64,000 bases of DNA, from the NCBI GenBank assembly GCA_902791215.1, contig CADAUZ010000001.1, positions 148,001 through 212,000 of the forward strand. The letters run 5' to 3'. Shown here piece after piece: positions 1 through 7,223 of this stretch. The first letter of the stretch is position 1; each line of letters opens with the position of its first letter. This stretch comes from Oscillospiraceae bacterium (GTDB taxonomy: Bacteria; Bacillota; Clostridia; Oscillospirales; Oscillospiraceae). The translations under genes were made by a program, and so were the position numbers. The notes below the pieces were generated by a model. That model worked only from the letters and a program-made list of their open reading frames with translations. It was not told the origin of the DNA and did not search any database.

Positions 1-676
1 CTCCGGAGATCTTCGCGTTGGTGATGCCGATGACCTCACCGTACATGTTGAACAGCGCGCCGCCGGAGTTGCCGGAGTTGATGGCGCAGTCGGTCTGGAT
101 GAGCTTTAAGTGCATATTGCCCGAGAGGGTCACGTTCCGGTCCAGGGCGCTGACGACACCGCGCGTCAGGGAGAAATGGAGCTCGCCCAGGGGGTTGCCG
201 ATGGCGACCACGTCCTCGCCCACAACGACTTTGTCGGAGTCGCCGAAGGTCACGGGCGTCAGGTCCTTGGCGTCAATCTTCAATACCGCGATGTCGTTGC
301 TGTCATCACAGCCGATGAGCTCCGCCTTATAGGTGTCGCCGTTGTACATCTCGACATTGATCTTGTTGGCACCTTGCACCACATGGTAATTTGTGAGGAT
401 ATATCCGTCCTCGGTGATGATAAAGCCGGAGCCGGAGCCGCCGGAAATGGTGTCATACCCGAAATAATTGGTCAGGGCTTCGACGGTAATGGCGACAGTG
501 GAATTGACGTTGCGGGCATAGACCTCAGCCGCGCTGCCTGCCGTGTGCCCCTCAGAGGCAAATGTCAGGGTCGGGGTCGGCGCGGCATAGGCAAGGCCCG
601 CCGTTGCGGAGCACACCAGCACCAGGGCCAGGAGCATGGCGGATATTCTGCGTGTATGGATGTTTGCGTTTTTCAT
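1..676 (-). CDS. HtrA/DegP-like trypsin-fold serine protease, 3' part outside the window
   Basis: Exported protease of the S1C (HtrA) family, expected to degrade or manage misfolded proteins outside the membrane. The reading frame starts at ATG 674-676, 7 bases after a GAGGTG ribosome binding site, and runs off the left edge after about 225 codons. Residues 1-31 look like a signal peptide (LLALVLVCSATAGLAYA). The catalytic triad is visible: His98 in TNYHVV, Asp128 in SNDIAVL, Ser204 in GNSGG. The usual C-terminal PDZ domain would lie beyond the window, so it cannot be checked. Many Firmicute HtrA proteins have an N-terminal membrane anchor; here a cleavable signal ending in AYA-A seems more likely. 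Family assignment is firm, precise substrate unknown. Confidence 0.93.
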   Translation of the reverse strand, partial: MKNANIHTRRISAMLLALVLVCSATAGLAYAAPTPTLTFASEGHTAGSAAEVYARNVNSTVAITVEALTNYFGYDTISGGSGSGFIITEDGYILTNYHVVQGANKINVEMYNGDTYKAELIGCDDSNDIAVLKIDAKDLTPVTFGDSDKVVVGEDVVAIGNPLGELHFSLTRGVVSALDRNVTLSGNMHLKLIQTDCAINSGNSGGALFNMYGEVIGITNAKISG

Positions 677-723
677 AAGGCTGCACCTCGTTTTCTTAAA
701 ACTGGGAATATCATACTTTCAAA

Positions 724-744
724 GTGTTAAGAAATCTCTTAAAA
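724..744. promoter_or_regulatory. Dyad TTAAGA-AATC-TCTTAA upstream of the HtrA gene
   Basis: A perfect inverted repeat (TTAAGA/TCTTAA, 4-base spacer) lies about 50 bases upstream of the htrA-like start in a very AT-rich leader. It could be an operator for a stress or envelope regulator. I do not recognise the regulator, and AT-rich palindromes can arise by chance. Confidence 0.3.
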
Positions 745-785
745 ATTTTGAATTTTCGTTTATGATACTTTGAATTTTTTGTGAT

Positions 786-817
786 AAAGAGCCTGCACGG
801 GATTACCCATGCAGGCC
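786..817 (-). terminator. Intrinsic terminator after the phosphodiester glycosidase gene
   Basis: Stem GCCTGCAYGGG/CCCRTGCAGGC with loop ATTA, 11 base pairs with one wobble or mismatch, followed on the minus strand by TCTTT. It lies 10 bases beyond the stop codon of the glycosidase gene. Confidence 0.65.
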
Positions 818-825
818 TTTCGCTT

Positions 826-2229
826 TTAATACGTGGATAACGCCAGATATCCGTTTGGCGCGCTCGGGTCCTCCACGACCGTGATGCGCAGGCTTGTATT
901 GGGGGCCTCGTAGTTCCAGTAGTTGGAATACTCGTAAATGTCCGAGGTGATCACGATGTCGTAGGTGCCGTCACCGTTTGCCCAGGCGCCCTCCATGCGG
1001 ATGTTGGTGGGGTCGGTCTTCCAGGTGTTGACCCACATTCTGTCCATCAGCGCAAGCTCGATACGGTAGCGCAGCTCCCCTTCCGGGTACACGTAGGGCA
1101 GGAGTGTCGGATAGTAGTAGTCTGCGTTCGAGGTGCCGAAGTAGCCGTAGTAGGGCTCAGCAAAGGCAGTTGCAAAGCGAAACAGGCGCTCGGCCTCCTC
1201 ACCCTCACAGGCATAGGCGTACTGCTTGACCTCTCCCAGCGGGTTTTCCGGCAGGACGATCTGCGTCGGCACGCTCTCGGGCCTTACATAGCCCGCGGGC
1301 AGCGGATTGACGAGCCACGCGTCCGGCAGGTTGCGGGTGCCGCCCGCCTGGTTTGCCGAGCGGTTGACCGCCTGGCCGTAGAAGTACATGCAGGTGGAGT
1401 TGCCGCCGTCCATATTCGTTGCGTTGACGCAGCCGAACTTATCGGCCATGATGTCGACGCAGTCGGGGAAGGTCACGCCAATGCTGTAGCCCTGACGGCC
1501 GTCAATGGCGACCATCACCACAGCGCCGTCGGCGCGCTGGCCGATCATGGTCCTGGCGCCGATGCCGGTCTCCAGCGTGGCGGGATCGGCCTTTTCGCCG
1601 TCCAGCACGATCGCGGGGCCGAAGCTCACGGCGTCCCGGATGCCGACATTCTCGCACTCGTCGTAGGTGAGATAGCCGACCCACATGTGGTCATTGCCGT
1701 CAAAGCCGCCGATGGGTCCGTTCTGCTCGGAGCTGAAGGTGACGCCCCGGCCGAAGGTGATGCCGCTGGGGGGCCAGCCGTTTCCGCCGCCGCCGTCATC
1801 CAGAAAGCCCCCGGCGTTTATGCCCGCGATGGCTCCGTACTGCTCGGCCATGGCGTCGAGGGTGAGGCCGTAGCCGCTCCACTCGGTGGGTTCGGGCAGC
1901 GCCGTGCCGACATAGACGCGGCTCGGGTCGAGCACAATGATGGCGTAGACCGTCGCACCTTTGTAGTGGAACTTGTAGTTGATGATGCCGTCGCCGTCGT
2001 CATCGGTCAAAACCTCGCCTACGATGGGCTCGGGGGTGGGTTCGGGCGTCGGCTCCGGCGTCGGCTCCGGGGTGGGGACGTAGACGGGCTCGGGTGCCGA
2101 AGCCTGCATCGGGGCCTGCGCCGCCTGGGGCGAGGCCGCCGCGCTCTTTCTGCCGCAGGCGGTGAAGCCCAGCGCCATGACTGCCGCGAGCACCAGGCTG
2201 ATCATCTTTATCGAAAGCGTTGTGTTCAT
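826..2229 (-). CDS. Lipoprotein with NAGPA-type phosphodiester glycosidase domain
   Basis: Predicted surface lipoprotein of 467 residues. The N-terminus has a lipobox (ALGFTACG, lipid-bearing Cys25), then a Pro-Glu-Pro-Thr repeat linker, then a phosphodiester glycosidase domain of the NAGPA/DUF2233 family. The family hallmark is seen around residue 270 as NMDGGNSTCMYF followed by NxxGGTRNLPDAWLV. NAGPA enzymes remove GlcNAc from GlcNAc-phosphodiesters; bacterial relatives are thought to act on wall glycopolymers. The last ~130 residues are a separate NTF2-like-looking extension (YAxxCEGEEAERLFRFATAF...). The gene is divergent from nagA and has its own promoter, which fits a role in GlcNAc-containing substrate use. 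ATG with AAAGGG 8 bases upstream. Domain call strong, substrate inferred. Confidence 0.85.
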   Translation of the reverse strand: MNTTLSIKMISLVLAAVMALGFTACGRKSAAASPQAAQAPMQASAPEPVYVPTPEPTPEPTPEPTPEPIVGEVLTDDDGDGIINYKFHYKGATVYAIIVLDPSRVYVGTALPEPTEWSGYGLTLDAMAEQYGAIAGINAGGFLDDGGGGNGWPPSGITFGRGVTFSSEQNGPIGGFDGNDHMWVGYLTYDECENVGIRDAVSFGPAIVLDGEKADPATLETGIGARTMIGQRADGAVVMVAIDGRQGYSIGVTFPDCVDIMADKFGCVNATNMDGGNSTCMYFYGQAVNRSANQAGGTRNLPDAWLVNPLPAGYVRPESVPTQIVLPENPLGEVKQYAYACEGEEAERLFRFATAFAEPYYGYFGTSNADYYYPTLLPYVYPEGELRYRIELALMDRMWVNTWKTDPTNIRMEGAWANGDGTYDIVITSDIYEYSNYWNYEAPNTSLRITVVEDPSAPNGYLALSTY

Positions 2230-2266
2230 TTGCGATACCCTTTCTTTTGCTTATTCAAACGAGGGA

Positions 2267-2295
2267 AATGTACTATATTTTATAAAAGAAGTCAA
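2267..2295 (-). promoter_or_regulatory. Sigma-A promoter of the phosphodiester glycosidase gene
   Basis: On the minus strand, TTGACT (2290-2295) and TACATT (2267-2272) are separated by 17 bases, about 40 bases upstream of the start codon. Confidence 0.65.
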
Positions 2296-2302
2296 GTCCC
2301 GT

Positions 2303-2318
2303 GAATCTCCGGAGATTC
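2303..2318. promoter_or_regulatory. Perfect 16-bp palindrome, candidate shared operator
   Basis: GAATCTCCGGAGATTC is self-complementary and sits between the two divergent promoters, 7 bases from the -35 box of the glycosidase promoter and 3 bases from the -35 box of nagA. A single regulator bound here could control both genes. The regulator is not in the window. Confidence 0.55.
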
Positions 2319-2321
2319 CTG

Positions 2322-2350
2322 TTGAAAAATTTTTCCCCTGCTGATAAACT
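2322..2350 (+). promoter_or_regulatory. Sigma-A promoter of nagA
   Basis: TTGAAA (2322-2327), 17-base spacer, TAAACT (2345-2350), about 45 bases upstream of the nagA start. Confidence 0.55.
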
Positions 2351-2396
2351 GTAGGCATGATGATTCAAATTCTTTATCATGTTTCGGAGGTATGAT

Positions 2397-3515
2397 ATGC
2401 TGTATACGAACGCAAATGTGTTTACTCCCATGGGCTTTGTCCGCGGCGGCTTTTCCGTGGAGGACGGGCGCTTTGCCGAAGTGTTCGTCGGTGAGCGCAG
2501 CGGCGGCACCGATCTCGGCGGCGCTTATGTGAACCCCGGCCTTGTGGATATCCACACCCACGGGGCGGCAAACGCGGACTTCTCTGACGGGGATGCCGAG
2601 GGCTTAAAGCGCATGGCGGCCCACCTCGCCAAATGCGGCGTGACGAGCTTCGCCCCCACCTCCATGACGCTCCCCTACGAGACTCTTGCCGCCGCGTTCG
2701 CTACGGCGGTCGAGGTCCGGGAGAACCGGCCCGCCGGTGCGGCGCGGGTCATGGGCATCCACATGGAGGGCCCCTACTTTTCGGAAAAGAAAAAAGGCGC
2801 GCAGAACGGCGCGTATCTCAAGCTCCCCGACCCGGAGGGCTTCCGGCAGCTCTATGACGGCTGCGGCGGCCTGGTGCGCGTGATCGACGTGGCTCCCGAG
2901 CTTGCGGGTGCAGTCGAATTTACGAAGATTGCCAAGGAGCTGTGCACCGTCTCGGTCGCGCACACGGATGCCAATTACGAGGAGGCAAAAGCTGTCTATG
3001 AGGCCGGCGCAACGCATCTGACGCACCTTTATAACGCCATGCCCTCCATCCACCACCGCAAGCCCGGCGTCATCGGCGCGGCCTCGGAGTGTGACAACGT
3101 GGTTGCCGAGCTCATCTGCGACGGGCTGCATGTGCACCCGAGCTCCGTGCGCATGGCCTTCAAGCTGTTCCCGGGCCGTATCTGCCTGATCTCCGACTCC
3201 CTGCGCTGCTGCGGCATGCCGGACGGCGAGTATGAGCTGGGCGGGCAGCAGGTCTTTCTCGCCGGCGGCGTGGCCAGACTTGCGGACGGCACGATCGCGG
3301 GCGCGGCCTCGGATCTGTATCGGGACATGCTCAATGCGATTGCCTTCGGCATTCCGCGTGAGGAGGCGATCACCGCCGCCACCATCCGCCCGGCGCGTGA
3401 GATCGGCCGCGCCGACGAGATCGGCTCCATCGAAGCGGGAAAGCTTGCCGACTTTGTGGTCTGCGACGCATCTCTCTCCGCGCAGGCCGTGTATATCGGC
3501 GGCGAACGGGTTTGA
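2397..3515 (+). CDS. nagA: N-acetylglucosamine-6-phosphate deacetylase
   Basis: Cytosolic amidohydrolase that removes acetate from GlcNAc-6-phosphate to give glucosamine-6-phosphate, feeding amino sugar use and cell-wall recycling. The 372-residue protein shows the metal-site HTHG (His53, His55), EGPYF (Glu124), the VAHTDA and THLYNAM histidine motifs, and the catalytic Asp in LISDSLRCCGMPDG. I chose ATG 2397 because CGGAGG lies 6 bases upstream; the ATG at 2379 in the same frame lacks such a site. No nagB follows; the gene is monocistronic and ends at a strong hairpin. Its divergent partner is a GlcNAc phosphodiester glycosidase, suggesting a shared GlcNAc salvage function. Confidence 0.95.
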   Translation: MLYTNANVFTPMGFVRGGFSVEDGRFAEVFVGERSGGTDLGGAYVNPGLVDIHTHGAANADFSDGDAEGLKRMAAHLAKCGVTSFAPTSMTLPYETLAAAFATAVEVRENRPAGAARVMGIHMEGPYFSEKKKGAQNGAYLKLPDPEGFRQLYDGCGGLVRVIDVAPELAGAVEFTKIAKELCTVSVAHTDANYEEAKAVYEAGATHLTHLYNAMPSIHHRKPGVIGAASECDNVVAELICDGLHVHPSSVRMAFKLFPGRICLISDSLRCCGMPDGEYELGGQQVFLAGGVARLADGTIAGAASDLYRDMLNAIAFGIPREEAITAATIRPAREIGRADEIGSIEAGKLADFVVCDASLSAQAVYIGGERV

Positions 3516-3530
3516 TACTCCGTAATATCA

Positions 3531-3568
3531 AACAGCAATGGGTCAGCCTCGGCTGACCCATTGCTGTT
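3531..3568. terminator. Long bidirectional terminator hairpin
   Basis: An 18-base stem (AACAGCAATGGGTCAGCC pairing with its exact complement at 3551-3568) separates convergent nagA and the ABC exporter ATPase. The T run is weak on both sides. The minus-strand gene's stop codon is embedded in its right end. Confidence 0.7.
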
Positions 3569-4319
3569 ATAATTCAAGTTTTCTGTCCAGAAAAAGCTGA
3601 TAGCGGTCACATATCCCCTGCACATCGCTGCCGAAGTCGATCTGCTTTCCTTTGTGCAGCCACAGAACCTTTGTGCACATCTCGCGTACCTGCTCCAAAG
3701 AATGGGAGACCAGGATCGTTGTCGCGCCGCCGGATATGACCTCGCGCATTTTTTCCTCGCTCTTTTTGCGGAAGGCCCCGTCGCCGACCGACAGCACCTC
3801 GTCCAGGATGAGGATATCGGGCTTGACAAGGCAGGCGATGGAGAAGGCCAGGCGGGACTGCATACCGGAGGACAGCTGTTTGAAAGGGCGCTCCTCAAAA
3901 TCCTTGAGTTCGGCGAAGGCGATGATCTCGTCATACTTCTCATCCATGAACTTGCGCGTATAGCCGAGCATGGCCCCGCGAAGATAGGCGTTTTCCTTCA
4001 CGGTCAGATCTCCGTCGAAGCCGCTGCCAAGCTCAAGCAAGGCAGCGATCGTGCCCTCACGGCGAATCCAGCCCTCCGTGGGCACCATGATGCCGGAGAC
4101 AGCTTTGAGCAGCGTGGATTTGCCTGCGCCGTTGGAGCCGATGATTCCCAACATCTCGCCGCGCTCAAGGGTGAAACTCACATCCTTGTCGGCCCAGAAC
4201 TCCGTGACATGGTAGTTGCCGGTGAGCTTGCGCATCACAAATTCCTTGAGGCCGATGTCTTTGAAATCGCCGGTGATGTACCGGATGGATACGTTTTTTG
4301 CTTCCAGAATCGTCATCAC
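3567..4319 (-). CDS. ABC transporter ATPase, polysaccharide/teichoic acid export (TagH/Wzt type)
   Basis: ATP-binding subunit that powers export of a lipid-linked surface polymer with the permease encoded just upstream. In 250 residues it shows Walker A GSNGAGKST (61-69), signature LSSGM (149-153), Walker B ILILDE (169-174) and the VGDGAF stretch typical of the TagH/KpsT/Wzt branch. There is no C-terminal carbohydrate-binding domain as in long Wzt proteins, so export probably depends on the lipid carrier instead of a capping sugar. The gap to the permease gene is 6 bases, so they are co-transcribed. It closes the polysaccharide locus. Confidence 0.92.
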   Translation of the reverse strand: MMTILEAKNVSIRYITGDFKDIGLKEFVMRKLTGNYHVTEFWADKDVSFTLERGEMLGIIGSNGAGKSTLLKAVSGIMVPTEGWIRREGTIAALLELGSGFDGDLTVKENAYLRGAMLGYTRKFMDEKYDEIIAFAELKDFEERPFKQLSSGMQSRLAFSIACLVKPDILILDEVLSVGDGAFRKKSEEKMREVISGGATTILVSHSLEQVREMCTKVLWLHKGKQIDFGSDVQGICDRYQLFLDRKLEL

Positions 4320-4325
4320 GCCACC

Positions 4326-5093
4326 TCACACATAGTACAGGAACTGATGGTTATACTTCTTGTACATCCAGCAGCCGATCCCCAGAACAATGAGAGCCTC
4401 CGACGCCATGAGAAGATGATAGTGCCACGAGAGCAGCGAGGCGTCGATGACGACCACACGGAAGTACTTGATGATGAGGTACACGGGATTTGCCAGGAAG
4501 ATGCGCTGTACCTGCGGGCTGTAACCGTCGATGGAATAGAAGATCGCAGAGGCGTACATGAGAAGCTGGGTGAACACGCCCCAGAGGTACTGCATGTCCC
4601 GGAAAAACACGAACAGCGCCGAAAGGATCAGCCCGAGGCCGAGATTGAGCAGCACAAGGCAGGCGATTGGGTACAGCAGCAGCACAAAGCGCCAGGTAAA
4701 CGTGATGTGGTCGAGGGCGCAGAACACGAAGAACACGCACAGCGTAAGGCCGAAGTTAATCAGACACTGCGTATTTTTGGCGAAGAGGAACAGATACTTC
4801 GGCACGTTCACCTTGGTAAAAATATGCGCGTTGTCCATTAGCGAGGTCATGCCTTGGTTGGTGGAGTCGCTGAAAAACGCGAACACGAGGTTGCCGCAAA
4901 AGAGGAAAATCGTGTAATGCGGCGTAGTATGTCCGAAAAACTGCGTGAACACGAGGCGCATCACGAGCAGCGTCAACAGCGGCGACAGTACGCTCCACGC
5001 CATGCCGAGCACGGTGCGCTTGTATTTCTTTTTGAAGTCGCGCTTGACCAGCTCCTCGAAAAGAAACTGATAGGATTTGAGTGTTTGAAACAT
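4326..5093 (-). CDS. ABC-2 type permease, polysaccharide export (TagG/Wzm type)
   Basis: Membrane channel subunit partner of the ATPase above. The 255-residue protein begins with the amphipathic KSYQFLFEELVKRDFKKKYKRT segment (shown here as positions 5-26) that is typical of ABC-2 polysaccharide permeases, followed by about six hydrophobic segments. I chose ATG 5093, with TCAGGAG 8 bases upstream; a longer frame to 5207 would run into the divergent antitoxin gene. It is transcribed away from the toxin-antitoxin pair, so it must have its own promoter in the 80-base gap or be read through from the transferase genes. Confidence 0.9.
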   Translation of the reverse strand: MFQTLKSYQFLFEELVKRDFKKKYKRTVLGMAWSVLSPLLTLLVMRLVFTQFFGHTTPHYTIFLFCGNLVFAFFSDSTNQGMTSLMDNAHIFTKVNVPKYLFLFAKNTQCLINFGLTLCVFFVFCALDHITFTWRFVLLLYPIACLVLLNLGLGLILSALFVFFRDMQYLWGVFTQLLMYASAIFYSIDGYSPQVQRIFLANPVYLIIKYFRVVVIDASLLSWHYHLLMASEALIVLGIGCWMYKKYNHQFLYYV

Positions 5094-5112
5094 GGGAAAT
5101 CTCCTGAGGTAC

Positions 5113-5141
5113 TTGTAAAGATAAGCAGAGTCTGATATAAT
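5113..5141 (+). promoter_or_regulatory. Promoter of the toxin-antitoxin operon
   Basis: TTGTAA (5113-5118), 17-base spacer, TATAAT (5136-5141). It is followed by the dyad CTATC-N8-GATAG at 5143-5160, placed just downstream of the -10 box where an autorepressing antitoxin would block transcription. Confidence 0.65.
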
Positions 5142-5142
5142 A

Positions 5143-5160
5143 CTATCAGAATCTCGATAG
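5143..5160. promoter_or_regulatory. Candidate antitoxin operator
   Basis: Inverted repeat CTATC/GATAG with 8-base spacer between the -10 box and the antitoxin ribosome binding site. Autoregulation through such sites is known for Phd/YefM-type antitoxins; binding here is inferred. Confidence 0.4.
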
Positions 5161-5175
5161 AAGGAGGCGCAAGAC

Positions 5176-5451
5176 ATGCACATTCGTCCGTCATCCGAGC
5201 TGCGCAATAATTATATAGGTATCTCTGAGCTTGCCAGGACCACCGGAGAGCCCATCTTCATCACCAACAAGGGGGAGGGCGACGGAGTCTTTATCAGCGT
5301 GGACGCCTGGGAAGCGCGGGAAAAGATGTTCCGCCACCGGGACATGGTTTACGCTGCCGAGCTGAGCCGCCTGAGCGGGGAGCCCGCTGTCACGCAGGAG
5401 GCGCTGGATAAGCGGATTGAGGAACTGTTCCATGCCTGCGAGGAGGAATAA
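5176..5451 (+). CDS. Phd/YefM-like antitoxin
   Basis: Small 91-residue protein expected to neutralise the ParE/RelE-like toxin encoded next and to repress its own operon. The N-terminal 50 residues match the Phd/YefM pattern: RPSSELRNNYIGISELA, then EPIFITNKGEGDGVFISVDAW. The C-terminal half is helical and acidic (DKRIEELFHACEEE), as expected for the toxin-binding tail. AAGGAGG lies 9 bases before the ATG. The gene overlaps the toxin start by 20 bases, so the pair is translationally coupled. It interrupts the minus-strand polysaccharide locus. Confidence 0.85.
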   Translation: MHIRPSSELRNNYIGISELARTTGEPIFITNKGEGDGVFISVDAWEAREKMFRHRDMVYAAELSRLSGEPAVTQEALDKRIEELFHACEEE

Positions 5452-5749
5452 GCTTGTCTATCTCGCGCCCGCAGCGCAGGACATGGAGGAGATCGTAAAA
5501 TTCCATCTGACCAGGGTCGGGGCACAGTCGGCGCGCGGGATCTACGAACAGATGAAGAAGGAGATCGGAAGACTCGCAAGTTATCCACTTCTCGGGCAGA
5601 CCCACCCGGACCCGCTGCTGGCGCAGGAGGGCTTCCGCAAGCTGGTGCTGACCGACACCTATGTGGCCGTCTACAAGGTCATCGACGGCGAGGTTGTCAT
5701 CTACCGCATTGTAAATGGCAGGACGGATTACCCGCGCCTGCTGAAATAA
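5432..5749 (+). CDS. ParE/RelE-superfamily toxin
   Basis: 105-residue toxin of the RelE/ParE fold. Visible features are an N-terminal KLVYLAPAAQDMEEIVKFH helix start, the conserved FRKLVLTDTYVAVYKV strand pair, and the end VVIYRIVNGRTDYPRLL typical of ParE/RelE proteins. Whether it cuts mRNA or poisons gyrase cannot be told: the spacing and RxxVNGR tail resemble the ParE/YoeB range without a clear catalytic set. I chose ATG 5432 with GAGG 9 bases upstream; a TTG 15 bases earlier is possible. A hairpin terminator follows directly. Confidence 0.85.
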   Translation: MPARRNKLVYLAPAAQDMEEIVKFHLTRVGAQSARGIYEQMKKEIGRLASYPLLGQTHPDPLLAQEGFRKLVLTDTYVAVYKVIDGEVVIYRIVNGRTDYPRLLK

Positions 5750-5759
5750 ACAGGGACGC

Positions 5760-5790
5760 ACAGGCTGAATACGGGTTGTGTTCAGCCTGT
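5760..5790. terminator. Hairpin between the toxin gene and the pyruvyl transferase gene
   Basis: ACAGGCTGAA and TTCAGCCTGT pair across an 11-base loop, between convergent genes. T-rich tracts on either side are short. Confidence 0.55.
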
Positions 5791-5794
5791 GGTG

Positions 5795-7126
5795 TTATTT
5801 ACCTTTCTTCGGATGAAGAATGCGTTCAGCGTGCTTGACCAGCTTCGGGCGATTCTCTGACCCTCTGGGCGTTTCCTCATCCTCCCAGAGGCCCATGTGG
5901 TACAACGTGCGGCGGACGGTGTAGCCCGCCCCGTGGTCGCGGAGGCAGCGCACGCCGCCGCGGACTTTGCGCGGTAACCAGGTAATCGCTCGGCCAACGC
6001 GGAAGGAGACCGAACTCTTGATGGAAGCGAGCTCCCGTTCCAGGCTGCGGGCGTAATCGGCGTTCCGTTCTCTCTCCCGTTCCAGGCTGCGGGCGTTATC
6101 GGCGTTCCGTTCTCTCTCCCGTTCCAGGCTGCGGGCGTAATCGGCGTTCCGTTCTCTCTCCCGAACCATGGTATTTAAAGAAGCGCTCATCAAATCCTTT
6201 TGCCAGGCCAGGATTTCTTCAGCCGGATAAGAGGGCGGATAATCTGTTTTTACTTCCGCTTCACGGATAAACGCACAGCATCTCTCTTCCAGTGCATGAC
6301 GATACTTCAGGTATTCCGTGGGATTAGCCGGCGGAGATGAAATATTATACCGGCAACGGCCGTTTGCTGCCTGACTGACCGGCATACTGTTGAGAAGAGG
6401 GATAAAACTGCTCATTCTGTCAAGACCCCATTCTTCGTACAGCAGAAGCACAGGCGTCCCAAGCGCGAGACAGGGCAGGGCACAATGCAGGCGCTGCGTG
6501 ATCACACATTTGGCCCGCTGATACCGATGAAGCAGCACTTCAACCGCGTCAAGCCGTTCATCCGGTGTCAAGGTGCAGATCGCCGCGGGATCCACACAAT
6601 GGGTAACAGACTGCCAGTTCTCACCGGGAAACTGCTTTTTCAACGCAGCGGCAATCGTAGGATCAACGTCTGTCAAAATGACCTCATCACTTTTCTCGAG
6701 CGTATCGGGCAGAGAAAGTGTCAAAGTAAGGCAGCCGGAAAAATAAGCCCGGATCCCTTTCTTTTCAAGCAGAGACAGGGTCGATTCATCACGCGCGCCG
6801 ATGGGCTCAAACTGGCGAAGATATTCGCCGCCCAGCCCGTCCAGGAAGCGATCACCGATTCTATTTAAATCGTGTGCGGAAACATGCATGGAGATAAATA
6901 ACGGGTTTATCAGACCGGAGGGAGGCCAATTGTATTTCTTATGCATGTACCAGGCATTCATGATAACAGATATCGGTTCCGTCCGCCCGCCCTCAAGACG
7001 AAAGCTGTCCAGACTTTCGCGGTCGATCACCGTATCAATGCGAGGCAAAAATCGCTTTGCCGCATAGCTTTGAATGTCATCACCAATGTTATCTGTATTT
7101 TTATACATCAGTAAGCCATATTTCAT
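5795..7126 (-). CDS. Polysaccharide pyruvyl transferase family protein with coiled-coil repeat and C-terminal module
   Basis: Likely adds a pyruvate ketal to the surface polysaccharide, or is a divergent member of that family. The first ~300 residues fit it: KYGLLMYKNTDNIGDDIQSY at the start, ARDESTLSLLEKKGI, and the ITQRLHCALPCLALGTPVLLL motif. Then comes a coiled coil made of three near-identical 14-residue units (RERERNADYARSLE), and a C-terminal module of about 45 residues (VGRAITWLPRKVRGG...YHMGLW) shared with the neighbouring GT8 protein. I chose the ATG at 7126 at the domain start; starts at 7171 (ATG) or 7177 (TTG) are possible and none has a strong ribosome binding site. It is the last transferase gene of the locus. 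Confidence 0.8.
   Translation of the reverse strand: MKYGLLMYKNTDNIGDDIQSYAAKRFLPRIDTVIDRESLDSFRLEGGRTEPISVIMNAWYMHKKYNWPPSGLINPLFISMHVSAHDLNRIGDRFLDGLGGEYLRQFEPIGARDESTLSLLEKKGIRAYFSGCLTLTLSLPDTLEKSDEVILTDVDPTIAAALKKQFPGENWQSVTHCVDPAAICTLTPDERLDAVEVLLHRYQRAKCVITQRLHCALPCLALGTPVLLLYEEWGLDRMSSFIPLLNSMPVSQAANGRCRYNISSPPANPTEYLKYRHALEERCCAFIREAEVKTDYPPSYPAEEILAWQKDLMSASLNTMVRERERNADYARSLERERERNADNARSLERERERNADYARSLERELASIKSSVSFRVGRAITWLPRKVRGGVRCLRDHGAGYTVRRTLYHMGLWEDEETPRGSENRPKLVKHAERILHPKKGK
6034..6159 (-). repeat. In-frame 42-bp tandem repeat, three copies
   Basis: Three consecutive 42-base units, identical except for one substitution in the middle unit (Tyr to Asn codon). They encode the charged coiled-coil linker of the pyruvyl transferase. 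The near identity suggests recent slippage expansion, so copy number may vary between strains. Confidence 0.92.
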
Positions 7127-7223
7127 CCAGTTTTCTTTGTCTTTCTTTCCATTGTATTTCTCACGCAGCATTCCCAAAACGTTCCGAGCATCATCCGCAG
7201 TTCAGCCCCGGACTCGGACGATT

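Noticed and set aside
2041-2090. Short repeats in the glycosidase gene as a possible regulatory array
   Set aside because: They encode the Pro-Glu-Pro-Thr linker after the lipobox, a common feature of lipoproteins.
6034-6159. Regular repeats that could be mistaken for a CRISPR array
   Set aside because: The 42-base units are in direct contact without spacers and encode an in-frame coiled coil.
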